A DNA stretch of 64,000 bases. It comes from Polytrichum commune. Its lineage: Eukaryota; Streptophyta; Polytrichopsida; Polytrichales; Polytrichaceae. The number at the start of each line of letters is the position of its first letter. The stretch's first letter is position 1. The stretch covers positions 55,425,169-55,489,168 of the forward strand of contig OX485806.1 in assembly GCA_950295325.1 (NCBI GenBank), read 5' to 3'. The translations under genes were made by a program, and so were the position numbers. The notes below the pieces were generated by a model. It was not told the DNA's origin. It worked only from the letters and a program-made list of their open reading frames with translations, and ran no database searches. Shown here in pieces: positions 1 to 10,629 of the stretch.

Positions 1-737
1 ACAAATGCACGAGGAACTTGGCCATTTTGGGTAACGCAAGATACATTTAATGTTGTGTGGCCAATATTGGTAGACTGGCATGTATTAGCAGGTCGTTATT
101 TATGTCGAGAGGTGTGAATTTTTTCAACCAAATCAGGTCTAGCTTTAACATCTTCTCATCTCAATTACAATCATTACCTATCGTGGAACTGGGTTACCAT
201 TGGTCGCAGGATTTTGCAGGGCCATTGGTTGTCACATCACGTGAACCAAAGTGCGTGTTGGTGATGATGGAGCATTTTAGCAAGTGGATTGACTTTGTCA
301 GTCTACTCCAAAACTCTGCAGGGTTGACTTCAATAGCCTTTTTAATTCGTCTGTTGGCACATTTTGGAGCACCAGCTCAAGTATTCATGGACCAAGGGAG
401 GGAATTCTTTAGTGTTTTTGAGGAGTTGTGCAATAAGGCTCTTATACATCACCGCACAACCTCTCGGGATTATCCGGAGGCGGACGGCCTAGTTGAACGG
501 GTTGTTCAGACAACCAAACATGGTTTGAGGAAGTATGGATTACTTAAGGGGAGCCACCCGGATTGGGACCTTATGTTGCCTTGGATTGCTATGGGCTATC
601 AATTCAATAGCCGTGCCTCATTGGTATCCTACAGCTCGTATCAGTTTTTGTATGGACGTGAGCCTATACTCCCATGTTTTATTAGGGAATGTGAGCCCAA
701 GATTGTGCCCTCATGTCGTCGTAAGCGTAAAAATTAG
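1..737 (+). pseudogene. Ty3/gypsy integrase remnant
   Basis: Part of a retrotransposon integrase, which inserts element cDNA into the genome. The first bases encode HEELGHFG, the histidine half of the H2C2 zinc finger, followed at once by TAA; the rest of that finger is out of frame. The catalytic core is then open from about 180 to 737. The first Asp lies in DFAGP, the second in FMDQGREF, and the Glu in ADGLVERVVQTTK, giving a readable D,D,E triad. The distal part (LMLPWIAMGYQFN..., then FLYGREPILP) fits the family. It ends with a basic tail and stop, with no chromodomain or reverse transcriptase in view. The window edge cuts the 5' side. It is a decayed fragment; the lineage within Ty3/gypsy is uncertain. 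Confidence 0.85.
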
Positions 738-1878
738 GAAAACCTTAGAAATTGTGTTGTTTGATTAATCAAAAGCATTAAAAAAAATGATGTGTTAAAG
801 TTTGGTTATAGCTAGGGTAAGAGTTGAACTTGAGTTTGTAAAAGAAAAAGAAAAAACCAAAAGGCAAGTAAGTAAATCATTTATATTTAGGTGACGTTCA
901 AGCTCAAGTGGCTTGTGTCCAAGATTAATGTTTGATTAGTATTAGATGACTGGTTGTTAAGGGGGGGATCCCATTGTGGATAGACTTCGGTGTGCGGGGG
1001 CCATGAGGAGTGGGGGAAAGCCCTGGATGCTCTCGGGGGGAAGGGAGAAGATAACAACCAGGAGCACGATGGAAGGTGCATGCCGAGCTTGCAGCTGGGT
1101 TGTCTATCAAGATGAGGATTTCAAAGGTAAGGGCGCGTGCCTAGAGATGGAAAAACATGAGGAGGACGGGTCACATCTCCTACTAGAAAGATCCGTGATG
1201 TGAAAGAGGAGGGGTGAAGGGAAATCGACATGAATGTCCTCAAAATCGAAAGAGAGGTGGATTCTACGGCTGTTCCTATAGGGCCGGATCAAAGATGATG
1301 AACTGCGGCCATTCGCCTCCGAAAGCACGTGTTGTAGGAGCAGACCGCCGTTGGTAACTGCATTGCCATTCTTTCTTTCTTTGCTCGAATTCAATCGGCT
1401 CTAGGCGATTCCCTAAGGGGCGAGTGAGAAGATGGAGTCCATGGCTGGGGAGGACCAGAGTGGTGCGTTGCAGGGACTCAAGCTAAAATTTGTAGCATCT
1501 TTGAGTATCACCCTCCTCCATTTGTTGGTCACATAAACTCACTGCCTTGTGATTACTGTGATTGAGTTTTTTCTCCTTGTCTTCTCGCCCTGGAGTCAGG
1601 GAAGATTAGAGGGTTGTTGGCGCTTCCCGTGAAAGTGAGGAAATGGCAATAATGTGCGTAAAACCCGTTGGGATTGGACATTGCTAAGAACCAAGGTGGC
1701 AGACTGCGGCAACAGCATAGTCGATCGTTGAACCAGGAAGATGCCTGGAGACACCTCGAGGAATGCGGGATTAATTCATCAAGCAATGTGGGCCTTCAGG
1801 GCTAGTCATGAGTGTGCCACCGCCTCAGGGTGGGAGTTGGGGTCGTAAATTGAGCAGAGGAGGCCACCAAGATTTACT
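738..1878. other. Gene-free flank with a possible polypurine tract
   Basis: No convincing gene. A G-rich run (TTAAGGGGGGGAT, about 957-969) lies 220 bp after the integrase remnant, where a polypurine tract and 3' LTR would be expected for that element. The following sequence has no second copy in the window, so the LTR cannot be confirmed. The stretch ends at the insertion site of the LTR-A element and was contiguous with 8886 onward before that insertion. Confidence 0.4.
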
Positions 1879-1883
1879 CCCAG

Positions 1884-2856
1884 TGTCGCGCACCTCTCCA
1901 TGAGGAGTGCCCGAAACACCATGGGCACAAGGGGGACCCCGGAGTGACACCCGGGACTTGTGGCGCCGTTGGTGAGAGGGCCCAAGTGATCCTAGTGTGG
2001 GTGAGGGCCCCGGGCGGTGGGAACTCCTCCCACCCACGGAGACTAGGAGGCATGAGGGTAAGGCCATAAGCTATGCGTAGCTCATGGCGTGGCGATTCTA
2101 GAATGCTCAAGATCACCTCAATCGGAGGTGTGAGCTAGGAGTTATGGCCATTTGAGTAGGGCGCTGTCCCTGGACAGCGCCCTGGTACAGCAGTGCCTGG
2201 GAGTGATTCCCGGGACTGCAAAGGTTCAAACAGGCATAACTTCCTCAATACTTGCCCGAATGGGGCAAGTGAGGAGTCCATCGGCATCTACGTGAAGCGT
2301 AGATGAGGATAGAGTGGTTGGTTGTTATGATCAGACATCATACAAGGAAGTTATGATGGTCTGAAGCTGCTGGGGGGTTCTAGGCCCAGCAGCTAAAGGA
2401 AAATGTCCACTTGGCCCCAACTCTTGGTAGAGAGACAAGAGGTTGGTTGACGGTGGGGTAGGGGCCCCGTGTGAAGTCCTAGAGGCTTATATGGGTGAGG
2501 TGGTGTGGCCTCACCCACCCGAGGCCGAACGGCAAGGCCTCCATGGGCATTGGCCCATTGTGAGGCCATAGTTGCCTAGTATGGTTCGGGTTGTTGTAGT
2601 GTTGCTCCGGCAATGCGATGATCAACATGGGATTGGACTTCTATGGATGGAAGTCCACATCTAGGAACGGGTTACCGATTAAGGGGTGAGTCCCGAAAGC
2701 AAAGTAGGAGGGTTGGTTCCCTCCTATGAACTATAAGGTCCGGGGTAGGAGGAGCTAATCATTAGCATGGCGGAATGCGAATGGTTAGCGCTCGTAACCT
2801 TTGCTAGAATTGAAAATTGGCAAGATTGTCAAGGGGGGCTAGCAAGGGTTGTGACA
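1884..2856 (+). repeat. 5' LTR of the LTR-A element
   Basis: 973 bp, TG...CA ends. It has a TATA-like stretch in GGCTTATATGGG (about 2484-2495). It is packed with short perfect stem-loops: 2114-2130, 2159-2182 (11-bp stem), 2250-2270, 2285-2305, 2366-2393, 2493-2516, 2635-2656 and 2705-2726. Copies of this LTR occur at 7908, 16292, 40457/42119, 44128 and, truncated, 62501. Confidence 0.93.
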
Positions 2857-2858
2857 CG

Positions 2859-2870
2859 TGGTATCAGAGC
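2859..2870 (+). other. Primer binding site for initiator tRNA-Met
   Basis: TGGTATCAGAGC starts 2 bp after the 5' LTR. This is the usual plant retrotransposon sequence complementary to the 3' end of initiator methionine tRNA, where minus-strand cDNA synthesis is primed. Its position fixes the element's orientation as plus. Confidence 0.9.
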
Positions 2871-3536
2871 AGGGTTCCAAGTTTTGAGCTCACACTTTGA
2901 GGGAAACATAGGTATCAAAAATGCGGGTTATGATGGTGAGCCCGGGGTTTCCAAAAGGTTGTGAGGCTCAAATTGGAACAAGGATCATGTGCAAGTGGAA
3001 TTTGACCATACCATTGGTTCTAATGACAATGGTGGGCATGAGGGTGGATTTGGTAAGGAAAATGGAGGAGTGCTTTGAAAAGGACTCCCGCAAACCTCAA
3101 AAAACATTTGGGGCCTAGAATACCGAAAGCACCCAAAACCTTGGAGGGCATTATTGTTGGATTGAAATTCCAATTCGAAATGCTTGGAAGGTATTGATGT
3201 TGGAATGAATTTGGTGCTAATGAGGCACCCGGGGCCTCTTAAGGCCTATGTGCGCTATTCAAACGCACAAATGAAGGATACACCTAAAACGGACGAGCTT
3301 TCTAAGAAATGCATCCTTTTAGGTGGGGTTTTAAAAGCGGGTGGTGGATGCCTTGTTTAAGTCCCCAAGGCTTCTTGAGGACATGGTTGGGACCATCAAG
3401 TTTGCAAGAGCATTGAAGACGATGGTCCCAAAGAGAAGTTTGGCGGCGCATCACCACAAGTGGCTTTAGCCAAAGTAGGTCCCAAAGAAATGAGTGCAAA
3501 TTGTTTGGTGCATTTTACTTAGGCAAAACATGTTGG

Positions 3537-3790
3537 TGCCGCGGACGGAATGTTGAAAGATGGCTTTATGCTTCCAAAGCAATTCATGTTCGTGCCGCGG
3601 ACGGAGTGTGGGAAGGTGGCTTTGTGCTACCAAGGCAAAACATGTTTGTTTTGCGGACAAACTATTAGAAATTGGTTTTGTGGCACCAAACCAATTTGTC
3701 CCGCGGACGAAATGGTTAAAGTTGGCTTTGCGGACCAAGCCAAGCCAAGTTGCCGAGGACCAAATGTTGGACGATGGCTTTGTGGCCAAG
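3537..3790 (+). repeat. 57-58 bp tandem repeat inside LTR-A element
   Basis: Four to five diverged copies of a unit headed by CCGCGGACGGA-like sequence begin near 3537, 3595, 3652 and 3709, with a weaker one near 3755. Each carries a GGCTTTG-type segment and a CAAA-rich tail. The period of 57 bp is divisible by three in some steps and readable peptides can be drawn through it, but no known domain results. It lies in the position where gag should be. Confidence 0.7.
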
Positions 3791-4339
3791 GCTAGTAGCC
3801 TTAACCCGAGGCCAAGTATTTTGTACCTTGAGGCTCAAATGAATGGGAGACTTGTCTCATGGGTTGACAAAGAATTAAGGCATTCTTTCATGACCCCAAA
3901 GTTCACAAGGGAGTTGGGGGCTTGCCGATTGGTAGAATGGTGAAGCCCACCAAGGTGTGGTTTAGAAAGGGCGAACAACATGAGACAAAGGAGGCCGCGA
4001 TGCATGTAATCTTTCAATGTGGGACATTAGATTTTTTTTCAAAATTTCATATCATGTGAAATAGATGAAATGCATGTCATTGTGAAGGTCGCCTTCTTTG
4101 AAATTCACATGATTGATGTGAGGTGCAAGCCGGTGTGCTTGCGGTGCATTATGATGTGTCATAATGGCAAAGAATTGAAGTTCAAATTGACAAGGACTCC
4201 TATGGTAGGAAGACCCAAGTTGAATTTGGTCTTAATGGACCAAATAAAAAATGGCCAACATAATGGTCGTGGTTCAATTGGAGCAACTCGATAGAACTTA
4301 TGGGGAGGCTAGGAAAGATGGGCCTCCCCTAAACCACTT

Positions 4340-5600
4340 TGGTGGGATGTTGGGGAGATACAATGATGTATTCACCAATGTGTTGCCCAAAAGTTACCGC
4401 CAAGAAATGAAAATAACTTTGCTCAACAAGATATTGAGTTCTAGAGGTATGTGGTGACAAAGGAAGTTGGTGACAAACATGAAGAATATCAAGGCCATCC
4501 AAAAGGAGAATTGGTCCGTGACTCAAGAAAATGGCTTAGGTCATTTGTTGGCCTAGCCAACTACTACCACCACTTCATTCAAGGTTTTTCTAAGGTTGCT
4601 AGGACCTTAGTCAATTTGTTGAAAAAATGGCTATCCCAAGAGTGGGATGAGCCTTGTCACCAAGCCTTTGGGAAGCTCAAGAGCAAGTTCCCTTCACAAG
4701 ATGTGGTTAAGTTTCCGGGTTTTCATAAGCATTTTGAGGTGCACATCGAGACGAAGGACTTTATCATTGGCGGATGTTGATCCAAGATGGATCACCATTG
4801 CTTATGAGAGCATTAAGCTTCATGGTTGTCGAACCTTGTCCGGCTTGTACAAGAAATGGCTATCCCAAGAGTGGGATGAGCCGTGCCACCAAGCCATTGG
4901 GGAGCTTAAGACGAAGTTCTCTTCGCCGCCCGTGCTCAAGTTCGCGGAGTTTGACATACCTTTTGAGGTGCATACGGGGGCGAGGGACTTTATTTGGCGG
5001 ATGTTGATGTAAAAAAAATAAATGGCCATTGCATATGGGAGCATGAAGCTCGATGGTTGTCCGACTTGTGAAAGAAATGGCTATCCCAAGAGTGGGACTA
5101 GCCTTGTCACCAAGTCTTTGGGGAGCTTAAGAGCAAGTTCTCTTCGCCGCCCGTGCTCAAGTTCGTGGAGTTTGACAAACCTTTTGTGGTGCTTACGGGG
5201 GTGAGTAACTTTGCCAATGATGGATTGTTAATGTAAGATGGATGGCCTTTGCATATGGGGGCTTGAGGCTCGATGGTTGTCAAAGAAGACAACCAACTCA
5301 TGACAAAGAATTTCTTTGCCGTAGTGCATTGCTTGAAGATGTGGCGACATCATTTGGGGTCGCACAAAGCAAAGGTCTACATGGACAATGTGTCCTAAAT
5401 GTATTTTAACATATACAAGCACAAGTGAGCGCCAACTCATTGCGGTGGCATGATAGTTTGGCGCTTACGAAGGTGGATTTGGTCCACAAACCGGACCGTG
5501 GAAATGTGGTGCCGGATGCGCTAAGTAGACGAGAAGAGTTCCAAGCAATGAGAACCATCCAAACATTGTGGCTAATGTGTGCCGGCGAAGGAAACTTGTG
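4340..5600 (+). pseudogene. Decayed RT/RNase H of LTR-A element
   Basis: Reverse transcriptase and RNase H copy retroelement RNA into DNA. The visible order is: RT N-terminus (YNDVFTNVLPKSYRQE, about 4350-4410); then directly the RT thumb/connection (FVGLANYYHHFIQGFSK, about 4540-4600); an RNase H start (FEVHIETKDFIIGG, about 4735-4775); two more copies of the same segment; and the RNase H end (KPDRGNVVPDALSRR, about 5490-5530). The RT palm with its catalytic Asp-Asp is absent, so a deletion lies near 4450-4530. Several stops and frame changes follow. The gene cannot make an active enzyme. Confidence 0.85.
4625..5235 (+). repeat. Triplicated RT/RNase H segment
   Basis: A segment headed by KKWLSQEWDEPCHQ begins at about 4625, 4855 and 5076, so the spacing is about 230 and 221 bp. 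Each copy runs through an LK-K/S-KF motif and a PVL/VVKF...F-VH/VL motif into an RNase H-like start. The copies differ from each other by many substitutions, so the amplification is older than the near-identical LTRs. Confidence 0.85.
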
Positions 5601-5629
5601 ATGCAAGATACGGGAGGGATAAATTAACT

Positions 5630-7095
5630 ACCCCAAAGCACAAAAGCTTTTAGGTGAGCTTCGCAAGAGCAAGGTGCTCAAAGAGGTTAAGTTGGTGGAC
5701 GGATTGTTCAAGTGCAAGCAAAGTTGGGTGTATGTGCCACAAGGCAAGTAGAGGCTATCGGTTTTGAAGGAGGAATTTGATAGTCCTATTGCCGGCCTTA
5801 GAGGAGAAAGAAAAAAATCGCCATAGAATGGTATCATGGAGGTACCATTGGCGGTGCATAAAGGAAGATATAGCCCACTTTGTGAAGGCTTGAATCAAAG
5901 TGCCAAGTGAACTGAGCCTCTTACCAAAAGCAAGGCGGTTTCTTGCAACCGTTGCCTATCCCGTCGGCGCCATGGCATAGTATGTGCATGGACTTGATCA
6001 CAAGTTTGCCGGAGTCACATGGGTATGATGCCATCTTGTTGATGGTAGAGCGGTTTGCCAAGTTGGCACACATGGTGCCGATTGTGGGAACCGCCACCGC
6101 GTTGGAGACCGCATAGCCTTTTCTCAAAGGATGGTTGAGGCATCACGGGTTGCCACAAGTGATTGTGTGGGATCAAGATCCAAAGTTCACAAGTGCATTT
6201 TCAATGCATTTCTCTAAGGAGGTCGGAATGAAACTAAGGTTTAGCACGGTCTTACATTCCCAAATGAATGGAAAGCGGAGCATGTGAATGGAGTCTTGAA
6301 GCAATACTTGAGGAACTTGGTGGGGGCGGACCAAGGAGATTGGGTGGACTATGTGGGTCGAGCGGAGTGTAATTGCAATGTAGCCACGCACTTGGCTACC
6401 AAGGGGTGGTCTTTCGTGGTGGCTTATGGAGTGGATGCGCTCCAACCTATTAACCTAGCTCTCGAGGGGGCACATTCAACACTAGAGTTCAACCAAGATG
6501 GTGAGGACTTGGCCAAGGATGGTAAACAAGTCTTGGAGATGACCAAGTTGTTGGTGGAGAAAGCCCGAAGGTGCTACGGAGTGCAAATCAATGCCGGAAG
6601 ACGCGAAGTGGAGTATGAGGTGGGCCAATAAGGTGTTGTTGAATGTGGACACCTTCACCTTGCCCAAAGGCCTTACTCCAAAAGTTCATGTCCAAAATTG
6701 GAGCTTCGTTTTCCATTGTGGAACAAGTGTTCAAGGACATGTATAAGTTGGAATTACCGCCCGAGATCAAAGTGCATCCGACATTTCATGTCTCATTACG
6801 AAAGTCATTTTAGGACGACACCTTGTGGCCCGAACACAAGCAAGTGGTTAGGCCACGTCCCGACCTTGTGGAGGTCATTTGGAACATGAGGTAGGAGGGC
6901 ATCCTCAAGTGTAGGAAGCCCAAGTGAAAATGAAAAAAAATGTACAAAGGAGTACCTGGTGAAATGGTGAGGATACCATGAGAAAGAAATCGCTTGGGTG
7001 GCGGCAAGAGACATGGTGAACACCAATGAATTGGTGAAGCACTTTGAAGAAACTAAGGCTAAGGATTCCAATAAAATGAAGCGTAGGCATTGATG
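5630..7095 (+). pseudogene. Decayed chromovirus integrase and chromodomain
   Basis: The integrase core is readable in pieces: a first-Asp region (MDLITSLPESHGYDAIL, about 5990-6035), a second Asp (VWDQDPKFTS, about 6165-6195), and a Glu region reached only after a frame change (EHVNGVLKQYLRN, about 6278-6315). Further on, EVEYEVGQ (about 6607) and an out-of-frame HPTFHVSL (about 6776-6800) are the usual integrase C-terminal landmarks. The region ends in a chromodomain-like stretch (EGILKCRKPK, later VAARDMVNTNELVKHFEE, about 6895-7050). Chromodomains direct chromovirus integrases to chromatin marks. Many frameshifts and stops are present, although the LTRs are nearly identical. Confidence 0.85.
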
Positions 7096-7907
7096 AGGAC
7101 ATCAATCTCCTTTAGTGGGGGAGAGACGCTAGTAGCACACTTAGCTTCGAGGTTAATTACTCCACAACATGAACTTGTTCTTTGGCTTGAGGGAATAAAG
7201 TCCAAACTTTAGTGGTGCAAAGAGAAAAGTATGAGATGAGGTCCTAGTCTTGTACTTGTGCTTGGTTAGTGGAAGAGGGGGAATAGACATGCCAAACTAG
7301 GTTGGGTAAGCCGAGTAATTGGGGGCCATGGCTTGGAGGGGCCTTGGATAAAACCAAGAAACTTCTTAGTTGTGGGTTTGTCCGGGCGGGGACAAGGTGA
7401 TGGCGCGTGCTCATAAAAGTGCTACCCGCGAGCTAACGAGAGTTGGCGCATGGGAGTCATGAACCCATGTCTCGAAAGAGCAAAGTGGGAACCGAGTCGG
7501 GCGGGACTTGGCATCACCCCCGTGCGATCGAGGCGTGGCTTAACAATGGAAAGCCATCTCGGAGTTGCAACCGAGACAACTTAGTGGAAGCGTTGAGGTC
7601 TCGCCTAGATGTGTCACGTTAGGCTAGTGGAGCCTAACGGGGGAGGCCCCAAAGGAGGGGCAACCCAAGTGAGTCCCAAAGTAGGTGGGTCTAGTATAGG
7701 TTAGGTCCTTGGATGAGAGATCCAAGGTCGCTAACGGACCACCTAGGAACGACACCTTTGGGACAATGCCAAATTCGAAGATGCATTGTGGGGGTCGCGC
7801 CCTAAGGTAAACACAATGCCGCACCATAGAGGATGGCAACTTGAGAATTGGTGTGCTGACTAAGAGTATAGTCGATGAGGGCATCAACTCCGTATGGTGG
7901 GGGTGAG
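7096..7907 (+). other. 3' untranslated part and polypurine tract of LTR-A element
   Basis: No coding signal is seen between the chromodomain remnant and the 3' LTR. GGTGGGGGTGAG at 7896-7907 directly abuts the 3' LTR and fits a polypurine tract, the primer for plus-strand DNA synthesis. Confidence 0.75.
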
Positions 7908-8880
7908 TGTCGCGCACCTCTCCATGAGGAGTGCCCGAAACACCATGGGCACAAGGGGGACCCCGGAGTGACACCCGGGACTTGTGGCGCCGTTGGTGAG
8001 AGGGCCCAAGTGATCCTAGTGTGGGTGAGGGCCCCGGGCGGTGGGAACTCCTCCCACCCACGGAGACTAGGAGGCATGAGGGTAAGGCCATAAGCTATGC
8101 GTAGCTCATGGCGTGGCGATTCTAGAATGCTCAAGATCACCTCAATCGGAGGTGTGAGCTAGGAGTTATGGCCATTTGAGTAGGGCGCTGTCCCTGGACA
8201 GCGCCCTGGTACAGCAGTGCCTGGGAGTGATTCCCGGGACTGCAAAGGTTCAAACAGGCATAACTTCCTCAATACTTGCCCGAATGGGGCAAGTGAGGAG
8301 TCCATCGGCATCTACGTGAAGCGTAGATGAGGATAGAGTGGTTGGTTGTTATGATCAGACATCATACAAGGAAGTTATGATGGTCTGAAGCTGCTGGGGG
8401 GTTCTAGGCCCAGCAGCTAAAGGAAAATGTCCACTTGGCCCCAACTCTTGGTAGAGAGACAAGAGGTTGGTTGACGGTGGGGTAGGGGCCCCGTGTGAAG
8501 TCCTAGAGGCTTATATGGGTGAGGTGGTGTGGCCTCACCCACCCGAGGCCGAACGGCAAGGCCTCCATGGGCATTGGCCCATTGTGAGGCCATAGTTGCC
8601 TAGTATGGTTCGGGTTGTTGTAGTGTTGCTCCGGCAATGCGATGATCAACATGGGATTGGACTTCTATGGATGGAAGTCCACATCTAGGAACGGGTTACC
8701 GATTAAGGGGTGAGTCCCGAAAGCAAAGTAGGAGGGTTGGTTCCCTCCTATGAACTATAAGGTCCGGGGTAGGAGGAGCTAATCATTAGCATGGCGGAAT
8801 GCGAATGGTTAGCGCTCGTAACCTTTGCTAGAATTGAAAATTGGCAAGATTGTCAAGGGGGGCTAGCAAGGGTTGCGACA
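7908..8880 (+). repeat. 3' LTR of the LTR-A element
   Basis: 973 bp, matching the 5' LTR at every base I compared except C at 8876 in place of T. It is followed by target duplication CCCAG (8881-8885). Confidence 0.93.
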
Positions 8881-8885
8881 CCCAG

Positions 8886-10604
8886 TGCTGATGCTAGCAA
8901 GCACCGGAGGTTGGCGCCAAAACTTCACAAGGCATTTGCTCCGGAGGTGGCGAAATGGAGGGGCATCTCCCGAATTTACCTAAGACTCCGAGATTCAAAC
9001 CCACTTCTGATGGCAGGGGAGTTGCTGATCTGCGGAAGGGTGGAAGGTGGATGGAGACAAAAGGGGTGTTGAGGACTTAAGGATTTAACAAAATGGTAAA
9101 CACAATGGCAAAATGGTTTACATGCCAAGGGAAATATGCACATCCACGTCGGCATTTTTGCCACATAGGACGCCACCTTGGCAAGAAGGTAAGTATTTTA
9201 CCCACCCTACTAGGTTGACCCTAGTTTGACCCTACGAGGAGCCTATTGTGTCGTGACGGAGGGGTCCGACCCGACACGACGCGTCATGACGGCACGACCC
9301 CGTCATGACGTCGCGATAGACAACCCTGAGGGTGTCAGACGCTTCCCAAAGAAAAAAATGACACACAAGAGGAGAGGAAGAAAACGATTGTCTTGACAAG
9401 TGTAGCATTGTGTTTCCTTCTGTCAGTGTCTTCATCGTCCTCAATTGATGCATGCTGACGGGTTGAATATGTGCTCTCAGAAGAGTTTTTTCCTCAACAC
9501 CATGACCTTGTCCTTCATGTCTCCCAGTCCGACGTGCTCTCTGCTTGTGCCTCCTCCCATCAACCTAGCTCTGCAAGGCCTTTTGCATCTCAATAGCTAA
9601 TCTTGATACCACTCCATTGGCCTTAGCATGCAAATCCACCAGGGGGGTTGTTACTGCCACGATCCACTAAGTGCCTTGATGAAAACATCTAGCAGGAGTG
9701 TTTTTTGCCTTCCGCTCTTATACATGCAAGTTGATTTATCACCCATGAATCTTTCCAACCAACTCCGATGCAACCACCACATTCTGTTTCGGACCCCTTC
9801 GAGCTCTCCACTTTGTTAGATCTAGACCTCCTTCTACGGTCCACTTATCTTCACCGAGATTACCAACTTCCATCCACAACCATGCATTTTCTCCTCCTTT
9901 TGATGTGAGGGCACCATCCTCCGTGCTTGAAAATGGCACTTCTTACTAAGCATTGTTTTTAAGATCCCTCTTTATTAGGATATTGCTAGAAAAATTTACT
10001 TCCCGACACGATTGTTAGAGAACTTTGAATAACCATATTAGTTACAAAAGGAGAGGGACCCATCAAGCTTAGGCCTAAATTTTGAATTGTTTGAGCTAGA
10101 AAATATTCAATCCGCTCCAAACACTTAGCAAAATATTACGTACCACATTATCCACTATCGTGGCTTTTATTTTAATAGCCTTGACGTCACGGGAACAACC
10201 CAATAACCGTACTCTCATTGCTACCATAGTTTTTGCCCTCCGTTTCGTCCTTATCACGGACATCCCCTCTTTCTATGTGTCTGCTTTCAATGAGCTTAGG
10301 TTGGCCCAAAGATTGTAAGCTTCATTTTTTTCTCCTTTCTCCTTATCTGCGCATCCAAATTTTTCTCTCAAAATTCCCAGTCCTTTCCATTCTCCCATCA
10401 CACTTCCCTCCGTATCATGACATACCAATTCCCTGATTCCTCTTGGACAAACCTTTTTCCGTTCCTTCCAGTGTTTAGCTGCCTTCCTAGCGGTTTTAGG
10501 GGGTTTAAGGGTTGTTTTCAGAAAACGTGTATTGTTTTGTAGGACGTCAGTTTGTTTGGCAGTTAATGCACGCAATACTTTGAATTAAATGCGATGCTGC
10601 TGGA
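8886..10604. other. Gene-free stretch with a GC-rich dyad cluster
   Basis: No recognisable gene on either strand. Around 9249-9315 there is a short GC-rich cluster of CGTCATGACG-type and GTCGTGACG-type dyads. The rest is unremarkable and ends at the target site of the 4-kb GC-rich element. Confidence 0.5.
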
Positions 10605-10629
10605 AACATTGTGGGAACACGCGAACACC

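Larger units (their letters stand above)
1884..8880 (+). mobile_element. Complete LTR-A retrotransposon, coding-defective
   Basis: A structurally complete LTR retrotransposon of 6,997 bp. Direct LTRs of 973 bp (1884-2856 and 7908-8880) begin TGTCGC and end G(C/T)GACA. A 5-bp target duplication CCCAG lies at 1879-1883 and 8881-8885. A primer binding site TGGTATCAGAGC follows the 5' LTR by 2 bp and a purine-rich tract precedes the 3' LTR. By eye the LTRs differ at one base (T versus C, five bases before the LTR end), so the insertion looks young. Yet the interior carries only frameshifted gypsy fragments: RT N-terminus, a triplicated RT/RNase H segment, integrase and chromodomain. I could not find the RT palm with its catalytic aspartates. 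It therefore looks non-autonomous and moved in trans. Confidence 0.93.

Noticed and set aside
1884-2856. Hammerhead ribozyme (retrozyme) within LTR-A
   Set aside because: No CTGATGA core paired with GAAA and a cleavage triplet was found on either strand; CTGATCA near 16818 is not the core.
8791-9072. ORF running from the 3' LTR into flanking DNA
   Set aside because: It crosses the LTR boundary and target duplication, so it is a chance frame created by the insertion.
9232-9453. Small ORF over the dyad cluster
   Set aside because: Driven by repeated GTCATGACG words; no protein similarity recognised.
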